Below, in pieces: positions 6,065-12,078 of a stretch of 45,833 bases of DNA. Within the stretch, counting starts at the first letter, position 1. Each line of letters opens with the position of its first letter. The stretch spans positions 1 to 45,833 of IMG/VR virus record IMGVR_UViG_3300046656_000050; one strand, 5' to 3'. The position numbers and the translations under genes were made by a program. This DNA comes from a virus. The notes below the pieces were generated by a model. That model was not told the origin of the DNA and made no database searches. It worked only from the letters and a program-made list of their open reading frames with translations.

Positions 6065-7657
6065 CTAAAGCTTCCAACGCTTTCCACCTTTCATTGCCAC
6101 AACTTCAAGCAATTCTTTCATCAGACTAGATTCGTCCCAAGCAATTTCCTTGTTATCCAAGGTAGAGGTAACGATTGCTCTTTTCTGTTCTACAAGCTCA
6201 GTGAACATTTCATCCACTGTTCCAACAGTAATCATGTATGTTGCAATTACTGGCAATGCTTCGTTTGCCCGGCCAATACGGATAAACCTACCTTCTACTT
6301 GTTCTTCTGCCGCTGGCGTCCATTGCCTTTCCATTAGAATAGCATCATTGCAGAATTGCATGTTCAACCCTTCACCTGCTGCAAGGGTAGATGCTACGCA
6401 AATTCTGGAGTTAATATTATCCTTGAATCTCATTACTGCTTCATGCCTTTTGTCCATTGATTGGCTAGCAGTAATCTCTTCAATGTCTACCGAAAGACCA
6501 TTGGAAAGAATCATCTCCTTAAGCTTTGCAATCAGGTGCGCCGTTACATCCAAATGATGAGTAAAGATTGTAAGCTTAGATTCAGGTTCCCTATCTAAGA
6601 GAAAGTCTTCAACAAACTCTACTGTAGGATTAACCTTGTTCCATCCTGATAGATGTCTAAGCTTAGTCAATTGTTGAAGTGCATTGATATAGCCACCATT
6701 TTCTTTATCATCATTCATGTGATAGAAAGCATCTTCCAAGTCTTCCTGAGTTTTATCGTATGCCTTTTCAAACTCTTTCTGCATTTCCACACTGTGGAAA
6801 TTTCTGGAGATTGTAGGCAATTCCGGCGCGACTTCTGCCCTTGTGCGCCGGATGATAAAGTCAGATGTTAGTTCATGAAAGTATTCAGCGTTACGTAAAC
6901 CACCTACTTTTGTAGACCAACCGCTAGAATACGAATCACAGAAATCTCGAATGTAGCTTGCATAGTAAGTGAATGTTCTCGGTCTAAGAATGTTCAAGAC
7001 TGTAAAGTATTCTCCAGCATTGTTCATGATAGGTGTGCCGGAGAGCGCAATTATGTGAGAAACATTCTTACAGATATCTTGAACTTCCTTTGCTCTCTTT
7101 GATTCATGGTTCTTTACTTTCTGACACTCATCCAAGATTACCAGTTTGATATTGAGTGAAGCTTTGACATCTTGTGGGAGCCTACGGAGCATGTCATAAG
7201 ATACAATGTAACCCTTGAATCCCGGTACGATTTTGTCCTTTGAAGTCTTAATCATTTGTGGAATGAATTCATATCCAGCCCACCTAGACATTTCTCCAAA
7301 CCATTGCATCATCAAAGCACCCTTACATACGACAAGGTAAGGGCAAACTTCAGTTTTGTGAAGTTTCACTACACCACATGCTTGGACTGTCTTTCCCAAT
7401 CCCATTTCGTCGCTGATAAGACAACGAATGTTTGACTTCTCAGCAAACTTAATGCCTTCTACTTGGAATGGCCTAAGAGAACGTCCATCCATGCTAGTAA
7501 TATCATAGATAGAACCAACTACCTTTTCTGCTATGAAAGAGTGACCACACTTCAACTTAATGATAGTGTCCGCGCCGAATGACGAGCGTGACACTTCAAT
7601 AGCTATTGCAGTGCAATGCGGGCATTTATCTTTCATTATATGAGATACTGGACTCAT
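6065..7657 (-). CDS. SNF2-family (superfamily 2) DNA helicase/translocase
   Basis: 530 aa. A small N-terminal zinc site (C12-x2-C15 and CGH about residues 37-39) precedes the two-lobed helicase core. Motif I is DEMGLGKT (83-90), motif II DECQ (176-179), motif III SGTP (206-209). The C-terminal lobe has TIFTHH, VASTLAAGEGLN and QVEGRFIRIGR (motifs IV-VI, with arginine fingers). Length is typical of compact phage SNF2 proteins. Expected role is ATP-driven DNA translocation in replication or recombination, consistent with neighbouring Sak4, nuclease and SSB genes. GAAAGGA upstream supports the ATG. A promoter and inverted-repeat pair lie directly upstream. Confidence 0.9.
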   Translation of the reverse strand: MSPVSHIMKDKCPHCTAIAIEVSRSSFGADTIIKLKCGHSFIAEKVVGSIYDITSMDGRSLRPFQVEGIKFAEKSNIRCLISDEMGLGKTVQACGVVKLHKTEVCPYLVVCKGALMMQWFGEMSRWAGYEFIPQMIKTSKDKIVPGFKGYIVSYDMLRRLPQDVKASLNIKLVILDECQKVKNHESKRAKEVQDICKNVSHIIALSGTPIMNNAGEYFTVLNILRPRTFTYYASYIRDFCDSYSSGWSTKVGGLRNAEYFHELTSDFIIRRTRAEVAPELPTISRNFHSVEMQKEFEKAYDKTQEDLEDAFYHMNDDKENGGYINALQQLTKLRHLSGWNKVNPTVEFVEDFLLDREPESKLTIFTHHLDVTAHLIAKLKEMILSNGLSVDIEEITASQSMDKRHEAVMRFKDNINSRICVASTLAAGEGLNMQFCNDAILMERQWTPAAEEQVEGRFIRIGRANEALPVIATYMITVGTVDEMFTELVEQKRAIVTSTLDNKEIAWDESSLMKELLEVVAMKGGKRWKL

Positions 7658-7692
7658 AATGTATCCTTTCTGTTTTTTAGATTAGTTCAAGT

Positions 7693-7762
7693 AGAATCAC
7701 TAGACTGTTGTGTCTTTAGACACTGGAATAATTGGTCTCATTATAAAGTGTCTAGTGATTCT
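7693..7762. promoter_or_regulatory. Inverted 13-bp pair around the SNF2 promoter (candidate operator)
   Basis: AGAATCACTAGAC (7693-7705) is the exact reverse complement of 7750-7762; centres are 57 bp apart. The right arm lies in the spacer between the -35 and -10 elements of the leftward promoter, the left arm in the untranslated leader. As the expected transcript starts near 7733, both arms cannot be in that RNA, so a DNA-binding regulator acting at two sites is more likely than an RNA hairpin. A further small dyad GTGTC/GACAC lies between them (about 7710-7723). Confidence 0.55.
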
Positions 7763-7769
7763 AATTCAA
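7740..7769 (-). promoter_or_regulatory. Candidate sigma70-type promoter for the SNF2 helicase
   Basis: On the minus strand, TTGAAT (7764-7769) is followed after 18 bp by a perfect TATAAT (7740-7745). This places the start near 7733 and leaves a leader of about 75 nt before the helicase ATG. Confidence 0.55.
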
Positions 7770-7930
7770 CCAAACTAAAATTGCAGAATATTGACATACT
7801 AGGCTATCCGTCTACTGCTTGGGTTTAGTGCGCCTAGACCTTTTATTAAATCAAGTAGTATCAAGTGATGTTATCTATCATTTGAATCTCCTTTCTATTG
7901 CCGAATTGCAGTAAATTCATATTTAAATCT

Positions 7931-8477
7931 CCGTGTTCACTTGAAAATGTTGGTTAATTAGGATTGAATGAGTAAGTATTGTGTTCTTCTAATGTGGTAC
8001 TCCGGGGTTACTCCGGGGGTTAACTGACTTGGTTTGGCGACTGTAAGCCTCACGTTTGCCTAGGGTTACGGCTGTCGGCACTCGGTGACTCCCTGCCTAT
8101 GCCTTCAGTATACACCCCATGTCAAGTGTGTCGGTTTGACCACAGGTGTCCTGTTTAGGTGACATGGGCAAGGGGTGTGCCATAGTATGTATATATATAG
8201 TACATATATATATTATCATACTCTTTTCACATTTTCTCTCCTGTGTCCACTTACGGTGACACTTTTGGATCGGGTTCATGGGCACTCTATCACCGGAATA
8301 GATGTATACCCTAATGGCAAGGACGGCGGTAAGTCCTTTCGTTGCAACGGGTTACGGCGTTTCCCGTGCCGTGATTCGGGCCCGGAGTAACCCCGGAGTA
8401 CCACATTAGAATCCCTGAATACCAGACAGTTAAAGGTAGATTAACCAACATTCCACATGAACAAAAAGTGAACACGG
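7931..8477. ncRNA. Nested inverted-repeat region: candidate large structured RNA (or replication origin)
   Basis: Three pairs of arms close on one another: 7931-7942 with 8466-8477 (12 bp), 7947-7959 with 8440-8452 (13 bp), and 7987-8017 with 8381-8411 (31 bp, perfect). The 363 nt inside fold further by eye: 8112-8124 with 8160-8178 (7+6 bp, one bulge), an ACAGG/CCTGT hairpin inside that loop, an AT-rich hairpin at 8184-8222, a GTGT-CAC/GTG-ACAC hairpin near 8242-8262, and AAGGAC/GTCCTT near 8320-8338. The long arm holds TACTCCGGGG twice. The nested design resembles large phage RNAs such as GOLLD or ROOL in kind, but I recognise no family consensus. Strand is unknown. A replication origin is the main alternative. 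Confidence 0.5.
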
Positions 8478-8490
8478 CAATTGAATAGAT

Positions 8491-8535
8491 AAAAGAATAC
8501 TTCCTTGAGTATGATTGAAGTGGAAGTACTCTTTT
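8491..8535. terminator. Bidirectional hairpin terminator candidate
   Basis: AAAAGAATACTTCC (8491-8504) pairs with GGAAGTACTCTTTT (8522-8535) with one mismatch, loop 17 nt. A-runs and T-runs flank the stem on both strands, so it can act both ways. It lies 11 nt after the stop of the kinase-like gene on the minus strand and just right of the nested repeat region on the plus strand. Confidence 0.65.
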
Positions 8536-8546
8536 ACGTGTTCAAT

Positions 8547-8924
8547 TTACCTTTCCCAACGTTCTCTCATTACATCAATGGTTGATTGTGGTACACCATG
8601 CACATTTGGAAATAGTTTACCAGTCATTGTCATTTCGACAACGGTGTAATCGAATTTGTGAGCAATGGCATAGTAGAAATCCATTTCCCAACGTCTGGAG
8701 AATGTGTTAGACACAACTATCTGTGGACTTCCACTTTCCATCAGTAGTGTGACGTTGTTCTGACAGAATAAGTGTGCTTCCGATAGTTTAGAAGCATCAA
8801 AGTGGTATTCTCCTTCTACATTGTAGAAGTAAGTGTCTGCTTCACAATGTGGAATGTTTAGTGAACAAGCAAAGGTTGACTTTCCACTACCGGGCAGTCC
8901 ACGAACAAGATAGAGTGTTTTCAT
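8547..8924 (-). CDS. P-loop kinase-like protein (AAA_33/N4BP2L1-like)
   Basis: 125 aa. Walker A GLPGSGKST at residues 9-17, an EAD(T)YF segment after the first strand, a YHFDA-LSEAH region, VVSNT before the base-contacting helix, and a C-terminal NVHGVP...MRERWER. This order matches small polynucleotide/zeta-toxin-like kinases of the AAA_33 group. The substrate cannot be read from sequence; nucleic-acid 5' ends are one possibility. The ribosome-binding site AAGGAG overlaps the stop of the preceding 46-aa gene. A hairpin terminator follows, so this is the last gene of the leftward accessory unit. Confidence 0.75.
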   Translation of the reverse strand: MKTLYLVRGLPGSGKSTFACSLNIPHCEADTYFYNVEGEYHFDASKLSEAHLFCQNNVTLLMESGSPQIVVSNTFSRRWEMDFYYAIAHKFDYTVVEMTMTGKLFPNVHGVPQSTIDVMRERWER

Positions 8925-8937
8925 TTGTGTTTTCTCC

Positions 8938-9078
8938 TTATGCTTTGTTTACTCTTGTTTGAATACTTAGGTAAACTAAGAGCTTACCTAAAGATTCAAT
9001 AAGCGCAGGTTTTACCTTAATATTCCAGAGCCTACGTAACCCGGCAAAGGTATAGGTCTGGAAAGCTAGAGCACTCAT
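8938..9078 (-). CDS. Microprotein, 46 aa
   Basis: ATG at 9078 has a good AAAGGA seven bases upstream, and the stop overlaps the AAGGAG of the next gene, so it is spaced like a real operon member. The peptide is basic and amphipathic (LRRLWNIKVKPALIESLGKLLVYLSIQ) and could be membrane-associated. The coding-strand dyad GGTAAGCTCTTAGTTTACC lies near its 3' end. Function unknown. Confidence 0.55.
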   Translation of the reverse strand: MSALAFQTYTFAGLRRLWNIKVKPALIESLGKLLVYLSIQTRVNKA

Positions 9079-9152
9079 ACCACAATCCTTTCTTAGCAAT
9101 GATTACCTAGCTTTGGTTAATTCACATTGGGTAACCTCACACTAGGTTAGTA

Positions 9153-9308
9153 TTATCTGACTTCAATCCAAACATAAGAATCGAAGTATGGTGCAAGCGT
9201 AGTCAGTAAGTCATTCCACGTAGCGAATGACTCCACATACTTAACATCGTCTCCGCAGTAGACTTCTACCGCAGTGAGAGTGTTAGAGTATATGATTAGA
9301 GTAGTCAC
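9153..9308 (-). CDS. Hypothetical protein, 51 aa (GTG start)
   Basis: I place the start at the GTG at 9308 because AAAGGAG stands seven bases upstream. The in-frame ATG at 9374 has no ribosome-binding site and falls in the loop of a 13-bp hairpin. The protein (TTLIIYSNTLTAVEVYCGDD...WIEVR) looks like a small alpha/beta fold. Function unknown. Confidence 0.6.
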   Translation of the reverse strand: MTTLIIYSNTLTAVEVYCGDDVKYVESFATWNDLLTTLAPYFDSYVWIEVR

Positions 9309-9357
9309 GATTAACTCCTTTGGTAAGCTTAAGAGTTTACCAAAATAGTTAATCTTT

Positions 9358-9390
9358 GGGTAGACTGTAGACATACGCTACAGTCTACCC
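9358..9390. terminator. 13-bp perfect hairpin, probable transcription stop or pause
   Basis: GGGTAGACTGTAG (9358-9370) and CTACAGTCTACCC (9378-9390) pair perfectly around a 7-nt loop. It lies 25 nt after the stop of the 151-aa gene on the minus strand and before the 51-aa gene. No U-run follows on the leftward transcript, so termination may be partial. Confidence 0.6.
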
Positions 9391-9414
9391 TTAGATTACT
9401 TGGATAGTCCTAAA

Positions 9415-9870
9415 CTATCCAATGATACCCTTTGCCGTAGTAACTGCTACTTCAAGGGTAGCGCCAAGTTTCTGCATAGCATTCACTGCATCCCTAAATG
9501 CCTTTGTCTGTGCATCAGTCCATGCAGGATTCAAGAACTGAGCAAGAACGTCAGACGCCAAATGGAACTGACGCAGATTGTATCCAATGACTGCATCGTC
9601 AATCATTGTCTGCATATTTCCGGCGTAAGCTTCAGCAAGAAATGCCTTTGGGTCAGTAACTACTCCAGCCGTTCGCAATTCTTTCTCGGTTGTCATTACC
9701 TGATTGCCTTCAGCGTCCTTCACAAGCTTGCCAATGGTAACTTTACCACTAGCATCGGTCGTATCAGGTTCACGCTTTTCCACTTCCACATCAACATACG
9801 TGCCGATACCCTTGTATGTGACTTCCTTTGTCTGCCGACCGCGCGTTTTTCCAGTGATGTCTACAAACAT
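9415..9870 (-). CDS. Hypothetical protein, 151 aa
   Basis: The best-expressed looking gene of the accessory block: it has a near-consensus promoter at 9910-9938 and AAGGAG six bases before the ATG. The N-terminal half is beta-rich (YKGIGTYVDVEVEKREPD), the C-terminal half helical (AFLAEAYAGNMQTMIDDAVIG, FRDAVNAMQKLGATLEVAVT). I recognise no domain. Its promoter strength and the 13-bp hairpin after it make a single-gene transcript plausible. Confidence 0.7.
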   Translation of the reverse strand: MFVDITGKTRGRQTKEVTYKGIGTYVDVEVEKREPDTTDASGKVTIGKLVKDAEGNQVMTTEKELRTAGVVTDPKAFLAEAYAGNMQTMIDDAVIGYNLRQFHLASDVLAQFLNPAWTDAQTKAFRDAVNAMQKLGATLEVAVTTAKGIIG

Positions 9871-9909
9871 GGCTGACTCCTTCGATTGGGCGTTATTGCC
9901 CGCAAGCCG

Positions 9910-9938
9910 ATTGTATCATAGGCGTTAGAGAATGTCAA
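9910..9938 (-). promoter_or_regulatory. Near-consensus sigma70 promoter for the 151-aa gene
   Basis: On the minus strand TTGACA (9933-9938) is separated by exactly 17 bp from TACAAT (9910-9915). The TG one base before the -10 makes it an extended -10. Expected start is near 9903, giving a leader of about 33 nt that contains the AAGGAG of the gene at 9870. Confidence 0.75.
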
Positions 9939-10124
9939 CTGTGGTGAAACTACCACGGTCAAGCTTTGCCGTCAACCGAACAGACTAGCAGGCGAGATAC
10001 CGTGATAGTCTATTAACCTTTCGGCCTGATTGATAACCTAGACTCACTAGAGAGTCTTAATACCTTGCAATTGAATGCAAGCATAAATCAGGTTTGCCCT
10101 ACTTGGTTAATCTTGAATTCTCCT

Positions 10125-10163
10125 TTCAAAATGTTTAGACGACCGAAAACTCAAAAGGTTCAA
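10125..10163 (-). repeat. TTTAGACG direct repeat, copy 1 (possible promoter)
   Basis: 35 of 39 bases match copy 3 at 10833-10871. On the minus strand it reads TTGAAC, 18 bp, TCTAAA, a weak sigma70-like layout, followed by an AAGGAG that has no start codon behind it. It lies between the 73-aa gene and the 151-aa gene. Confidence 0.6.
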
Positions 10164-10226
10164 ACTGAAAACTTGCTCGTAAGCTTGAATCAGAAAGACT
10201 CAAGCTTACTGGTAAGCATTCACTTT

Positions 10227-10247
10227 GCCGTTCAAAATGTTTAGACG
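10227..10247 (-). repeat. TTTAGACG direct repeat, copy 2
   Basis: Twenty of 21 bases equal 10829-10849 (core GTTTAGACG). On the minus strand it spans the stop codon of the 73-aa gene, whose last codon and TAA are read from GTCTAA. Only the proximal half of the longer repeat is present. Confidence 0.6.
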
Positions 10248-10462
10248 TGATAGCTTGGAAAAAGTTCCCCCTGCATTTCGTCGGTTTCCACGATTTCATA
10301 GTTCCACGGCAAACGAAGAGATAGCCAATAGTTTAAAGCACGTTCACGGGTAGTGAACGGAAAAGCATTGAACGGAATGTTCGTTGAACCTTCAGGTCTA
10401 ACCCATACCGTTCTTTTAAGGGTAGACTTGGATAGAACTGGAAAATAGGCAATCATGCACAT
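10241..10462 (-). CDS. Hypothetical protein, 73 aa
   Basis: The ATG is preceded by GAGG eight bases upstream, which overlaps the stop of the 24-aa gene. A segment FTTRERALNYWLSLRLPWNYEIVETDE suggests one helix and a terminal strand. No recognised domain. Its stop codon lies in repeat copy 2. Confidence 0.6.
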   Translation of the reverse strand: MCMIAYFPVLSKSTLKRTVWVRPEGSTNIPFNAFPFTTRERALNYWLSLRLPWNYEIVETDEMQGELFPSYHV

Positions 10463-10471
10463 AGGTTTACC

Positions 10472-10546
10472 TCATATTGAGAATATGGCATACAATTGTG
10501 CCGATACCATGATTGAGAACACGACAACGAAAACGAACAAAAGCAT
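10472..10546 (-). CDS. Possible 24-aa transmembrane microprotein
   Basis: GAGG eight bases upstream of the ATG, and the TGA stop overlaps the GAGG of the next gene. The whole product is one hydrophobic helix (LLFVFVVVFSIMVSAQLYAI). The operon-like spacing argues for translation. It could be a membrane-interaction peptide or only a coupling leader. Confidence 0.45.
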   Translation of the reverse strand: MLLFVFVVVFSIMVSAQLYAIFSI

Positions 10547-10565
10547 GATTGATACCTCAAGGAAT

Positions 10566-10586
10566 GGCATATCAAAGGGATATGCC
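10566..10586. terminator. 8-bp hairpin between microgenes
   Basis: GGCATATC (10566-10573) pairs with GATATGCC (10579-10586). A second hairpin GAATAGC/GCTATTC (10608-10624) overlaps the stop codon of the 57-aa gene. Both lie in the leftward transcript and may tune expression; neither has a U-run. Confidence 0.5.
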
Positions 10587-10618
10587 AAACCTTCAATTAT
10601 CAATCTAGAATAGCTAGG

Positions 10619-10792
10619 CTATTCGTTGTTGTTCTTCAGATTGTGCCACGCAATCTTGTTTGAGAGAACAACACGGCTATAGGAGCAAACACCATCAACG
10701 AAGATTGACGACAATTCGTTGTTGAAGTAATTGATAGTTACTCCGTGGAAGTGGAAGTAACCTGTTCCGGGGGTTTGTGTGTAGCGTTCCAT
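10619..10792 (-). CDS. Hypothetical protein, 57 aa
   Basis: The start has AAGGAG seven bases upstream. The product (MERYTQTPGTGYFHFHGV...) is polar with alternating aromatic residues, probably a small beta-sheet, and ends in an Asn-rich tail (LKNNNE). It is the first gene after repeat copy 3. No homologue that I recognise. Confidence 0.6.
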   Translation of the reverse strand: MERYTQTPGTGYFHFHGVTINYFNNELSSIFVDGVCSYSRVVLSNKIAWHNLKNNNE

Positions 10793-10828
10793 GATGTTTC
10801 TCCTTGGTTAGCCTTGCTTGGTTTTTCT

Positions 10829-10871
10829 GCCGTTCAAAAAGTTTAGACGCCCGAAAACTGAAAAAGTTCAA
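10829..10871 (-). repeat. TTTAGACG direct repeat, copy 3 (possible promoter)
   Basis: The longest copy. On the minus strand it offers TTGAAC (10866-10871), 18 bp, TCTAAA (10842-10847), upstream of the 57-aa gene whose start is 50 nt away. The same layout in copy 1 suggests a shared promoter or regulator site rather than chance. Confidence 0.6.
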
Positions 10872-10895
10872 ATGCTTTTTGAATGCTTTGCCATA

Positions 10896-10919
10896 GCCTA
10901 AACTGGAAAGGGTTTAGGC
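10896..10919. terminator. 8-bp hairpin after the 66-aa zinc-ribbon gene
   Basis: GCCTAAAC (10896-10903) pairs with GTTTAGGC (10912-10919), 14 nt beyond the gene's stop on the leftward transcript. Candidate terminator or processing site; no U-run. Confidence 0.5.
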
Positions 10920-10932
10920 CACAGCAAAGGAT

Positions 10933-11133
10933 TCAACGTTCGTCGAAGTAATCATCGTAACCATTGGCAATGTTGCGTGCTATTGCCTTCTGGCATTTGG
11001 CACAAATGCTTGAGGTAGCCTTACGAGAAAGCTTTTTGCCACATTCCACGCAACGATAGACTTCTCTGCCCTTAGAATCGTGAGTAGGGCAATCTCCAAG
11101 AGAATGGCCGCAGCAAGGGTAATCTTCACACAT
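10933..11133 (-). CDS. Zinc-ribbon protein, 66 aa
   Basis: Two clear metal knuckles, CVEC and CAKC (residues about 28-48), plus an N-terminal CEDYPCCGH and DCPTH that could bind a second zinc. An acidic tail (DDYFDER) follows. Such small ribbons are usually nucleic-acid- or RNA-polymerase-binding. It is second in the leftward transcription unit, an early position. AAGGAG overlaps the stop of the preceding microgene. Confidence 0.65.
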   Translation of the reverse strand: MCEDYPCCGHSLGDCPTHDSKGREVYRCVECGKKLSRKATSSICAKCQKAIARNIANGYDDYFDER

Positions 11134-11135
11134 GG

Positions 11136-11246
11136 TTAACTCCTTCTCGAATGGCTATGCCTGATGTTTAGTTCATGCATATCGTATGCTGCTGTTTCGT
11201 GGGGCATGAACAATATCAAGACATAGAATAGAACTGACTTAATCAT
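11136..11246 (-). CDS. Microprotein with signal-like hydrophobic N-terminus, 36 aa; first leftward gene
   Basis: AAGGAG nine bases upstream of the ATG, and its last codons form the AAGGAG of the next gene. The N-terminal KSVLFYVLILFM is a hydrophobic core followed by PHETAAYD, reminiscent of a signal peptide with AxA-like cleavage, then a His/Arg-rich tail. Being first in the early arm it may be a host-takeover peptide; that is inference. Confidence 0.5.
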   Translation of the reverse strand: MIKSVLFYVLILFMPHETAAYDMHELNIRHSHSRRS

Positions 11247-11365
11247 TGATTGGTTCTCCTTCGTTGGTTGGTTAAGGTTTGAGGTTTAGGTTCTCTCTTG
11301 TCGCCACATCGTTTGACTGGCGAGTGAGGTAGCAATCGGCCTGCCAGCGAAAAACCCCAATGATT

Positions 11366-11377
11366 CCACAATTGTGG
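11366..11377. promoter_or_regulatory. 12-bp perfect palindrome (candidate operator)
   Basis: CCACAATTGTGG reads the same on both strands. It lies 120 bp upstream of the first leftward gene and 84 bp left of the iteron array, a position suitable for a repressor or initiator. Confidence 0.55.
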
Positions 11378-11461
11378 ACAGAGAAGTCTGCGCCCGGCGC
11401 GACAAATGTTCACGTATTCGCCAGACAATTGGTATTTTACGGATTCCTTACGAACTTTGAA

Positions 11462-11591
11462 TACTTATGGATTCTTTATATACTACTTATGGATTCTTTA
11501 TATACTACTTATGGACTACTTGTGTACTACTTATGGACTATTTATATACTACTTATGGACTACTTATAACTCTTTACGGACTACTTATGCC
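11462..11591. repeat. 22-bp tandem iterons (five good, one degenerate copy)
   Basis: Units start at 11462, 11484, 11506, 11528, 11550 and 11571. Units 1 and 2 are identical; all of the first five begin TACTTATGGA and most end TATATAC or GTGTAC. The 22-bp period is about two helical turns, so equivalent faces align, as in replication-initiator or activator arrays. A more diverged unit precedes at about 11437-11458. Open frames through the array merely translate the repeat. Confidence 0.85.
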
Positions 11592-11697
11592 CCACGATTG
11601 GCGACGTTGCCCTACGGCGCGATTGAATGCCGGGCATATCATAGGGCATCCTTTCCGGGTAATCGTTCCTGAGCAATCCTCGCGGCTTTTATATCAT

Positions 11698-11724
11698 TTG
11701 ACCTAATCATAAGGATTATATAAA
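11698..11724 (+). promoter_or_regulatory. Weak promoter-like sequence, rightward
   Basis: TTGACC (11698-11703), 15-bp spacer, TATAAA (11719-11724). The spacer is shorter than the ideal 17 bp. The palindromic pair at 11728-11759 begins four bases downstream, where a repressor could block initiation. Confidence 0.35.
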
Positions 11725-11727
11725 GAC

Positions 11728-11759
11728 TACGAAGGCTTTCGTATACGAAGACTTTCGTA
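11728..11759. promoter_or_regulatory. Two adjacent 16-bp palindromic units
   Basis: TACGAAGGCTTTCGTA (11728-11743) and TACGAAGACTTTCGTA (11744-11759) abut without a gap and differ at one base. Each has TACGAA/TTCGTA half-sites, typical of dimeric regulator binding; tandem spacing by 16 bp would favour cooperative binding. Confidence 0.7.
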
Positions 11760-11841
11760 TTGGGGCTAATGCCCTAAACCTGCCTACCTCTCATCTATCC
11801 ACTGGTTATCTATCCCCCGTATACCCCGCCAGCAGACACCC

Positions 11842-11883
11842 CTCCGCGCTCACGCGCGGAGAAATATTCATCCCCGTGGATGA
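11842..11883. promoter_or_regulatory. Two consecutive GC-rich hairpins
   Basis: CTCCGCGC/GCGCGGAG (11842-11849 and 11854-11861, tetraloop TCAC) followed by TCATCC/GGATGA (11868-11873 and 11878-11883). They could be a terminator, an anti-termination element or a primase site. The first is the more stable. Confidence 0.55.
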
Positions 11884-11886
11884 TGC

Positions 11887-11940
11887 TATATCTTTTAGTT
11901 CACGGATGTGTACATATCTTTTAGTTCATCTTTTAGTTCA
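11887..11940. repeat. Three TCTTTTAGTTCA direct repeats
   Basis: Copies end at 11902, 11928 and 11940, with a shorter CTAGTTCA about 30 bp on. TTTTAG/CTAAAA forms a dyad around the last copy (11931-11946). They lie upstream of the rightward promoter at 12050-12078 and may bind an activator. Confidence 0.65.
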
Positions 11941-12049
11941 CTAAAACTAAAATTAAAACAAAACCTCTAGTTCACATATGAACGCAAGCTCCCGTTCACC
12001 CAGAAATCGTAAGTCCTTCAAATACAACATGTTGCGCTCTCCCCCACAC

Positions 12050-12078
12050 TTGACAACCCGTAAAGCGGCTGCTACACT
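12050..12078 (+). promoter_or_regulatory. Sigma70-type promoter for the rightward arm
   Basis: TTGACA (12050-12055), a 17-bp spacer and TACACT (12073-12078) with TG one base before the -10. Expected start is near 12085, leaving a 13-nt leader with GGGAG before the ATG at 12098. This supports starting the first rightward gene there and not at 11978. Confidence 0.65.

Larger units (their letters stand above)
7658..8546. other. Long intergenic region dominated by secondary structure
   Basis: 889 nt without a convincing gene. From left to right it holds the SNF2 promoter and 13-bp inverted pair (7693-7769), an unremarkable AT-rich stretch (7770-7930), the nested inverted-repeat region (7931-8477) and a bidirectional hairpin (8491-8535). 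Two short open frames in the repeat region lack ribosome-binding sites and are discounted. Confidence 0.8.
9871..10240. other. Intergenic region with promoter, hairpins and repeated elements
   Basis: 370 nt without a supported gene. It holds the sigma70-type promoter (9910-9938), a GTGGT/ACCAC dyad upstream of it (9941-9956), hairpins AGACTC/GAGTCT (10040-10057) and CTTGCA/TGCAAG (10064-10081), and two of three TTTAGACG repeats. A 23-codon frame near 10090 lacks a ribosome-binding site and is not called. Confidence 0.7.

Noticed and set aside
7693-7762. tRNA gene
   Set aside because: Arms are too long for an acceptor stem and no T-loop or anticodon arm pattern is present.
8097-8390. Short frames on both strands inside the nested repeat region
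   Set aside because: No ribosome-binding sites, composition dictated by hairpin arms.
7931-8477. Retron or insertion sequence
   Set aside because: No reverse transcriptase or transposase gene in or next to the arms, and no target-site duplication seen.
9308-9374. ATG start at 9374 for the 51-aa gene
   Set aside because: Lies in a hairpin loop with no ribosome-binding site; GTG at 9308 has AAAGGAG.
10090-10170. Small gene behind the AAGGAG at about 10122
   Set aside because: No start codon at suitable distance; the next ATG gives 23 codons without a ribosome-binding site.
11243-11428. 61-codon minus-strand frame in the control region
   Set aside because: No ribosome-binding site, odd composition, and it overlaps the better-supported microgene start at 11246 and the 12-bp palindrome.
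11462-11591. CRISPR array
   Set aside because: Units abut directly without spacers.
11360-11706. Plus-strand frames through the iterons encoding Tyr/Leu-rich repeats
   Set aside because: They just translate the 22-bp tandem DNA repeat in successive frames; no ribosome-binding site.
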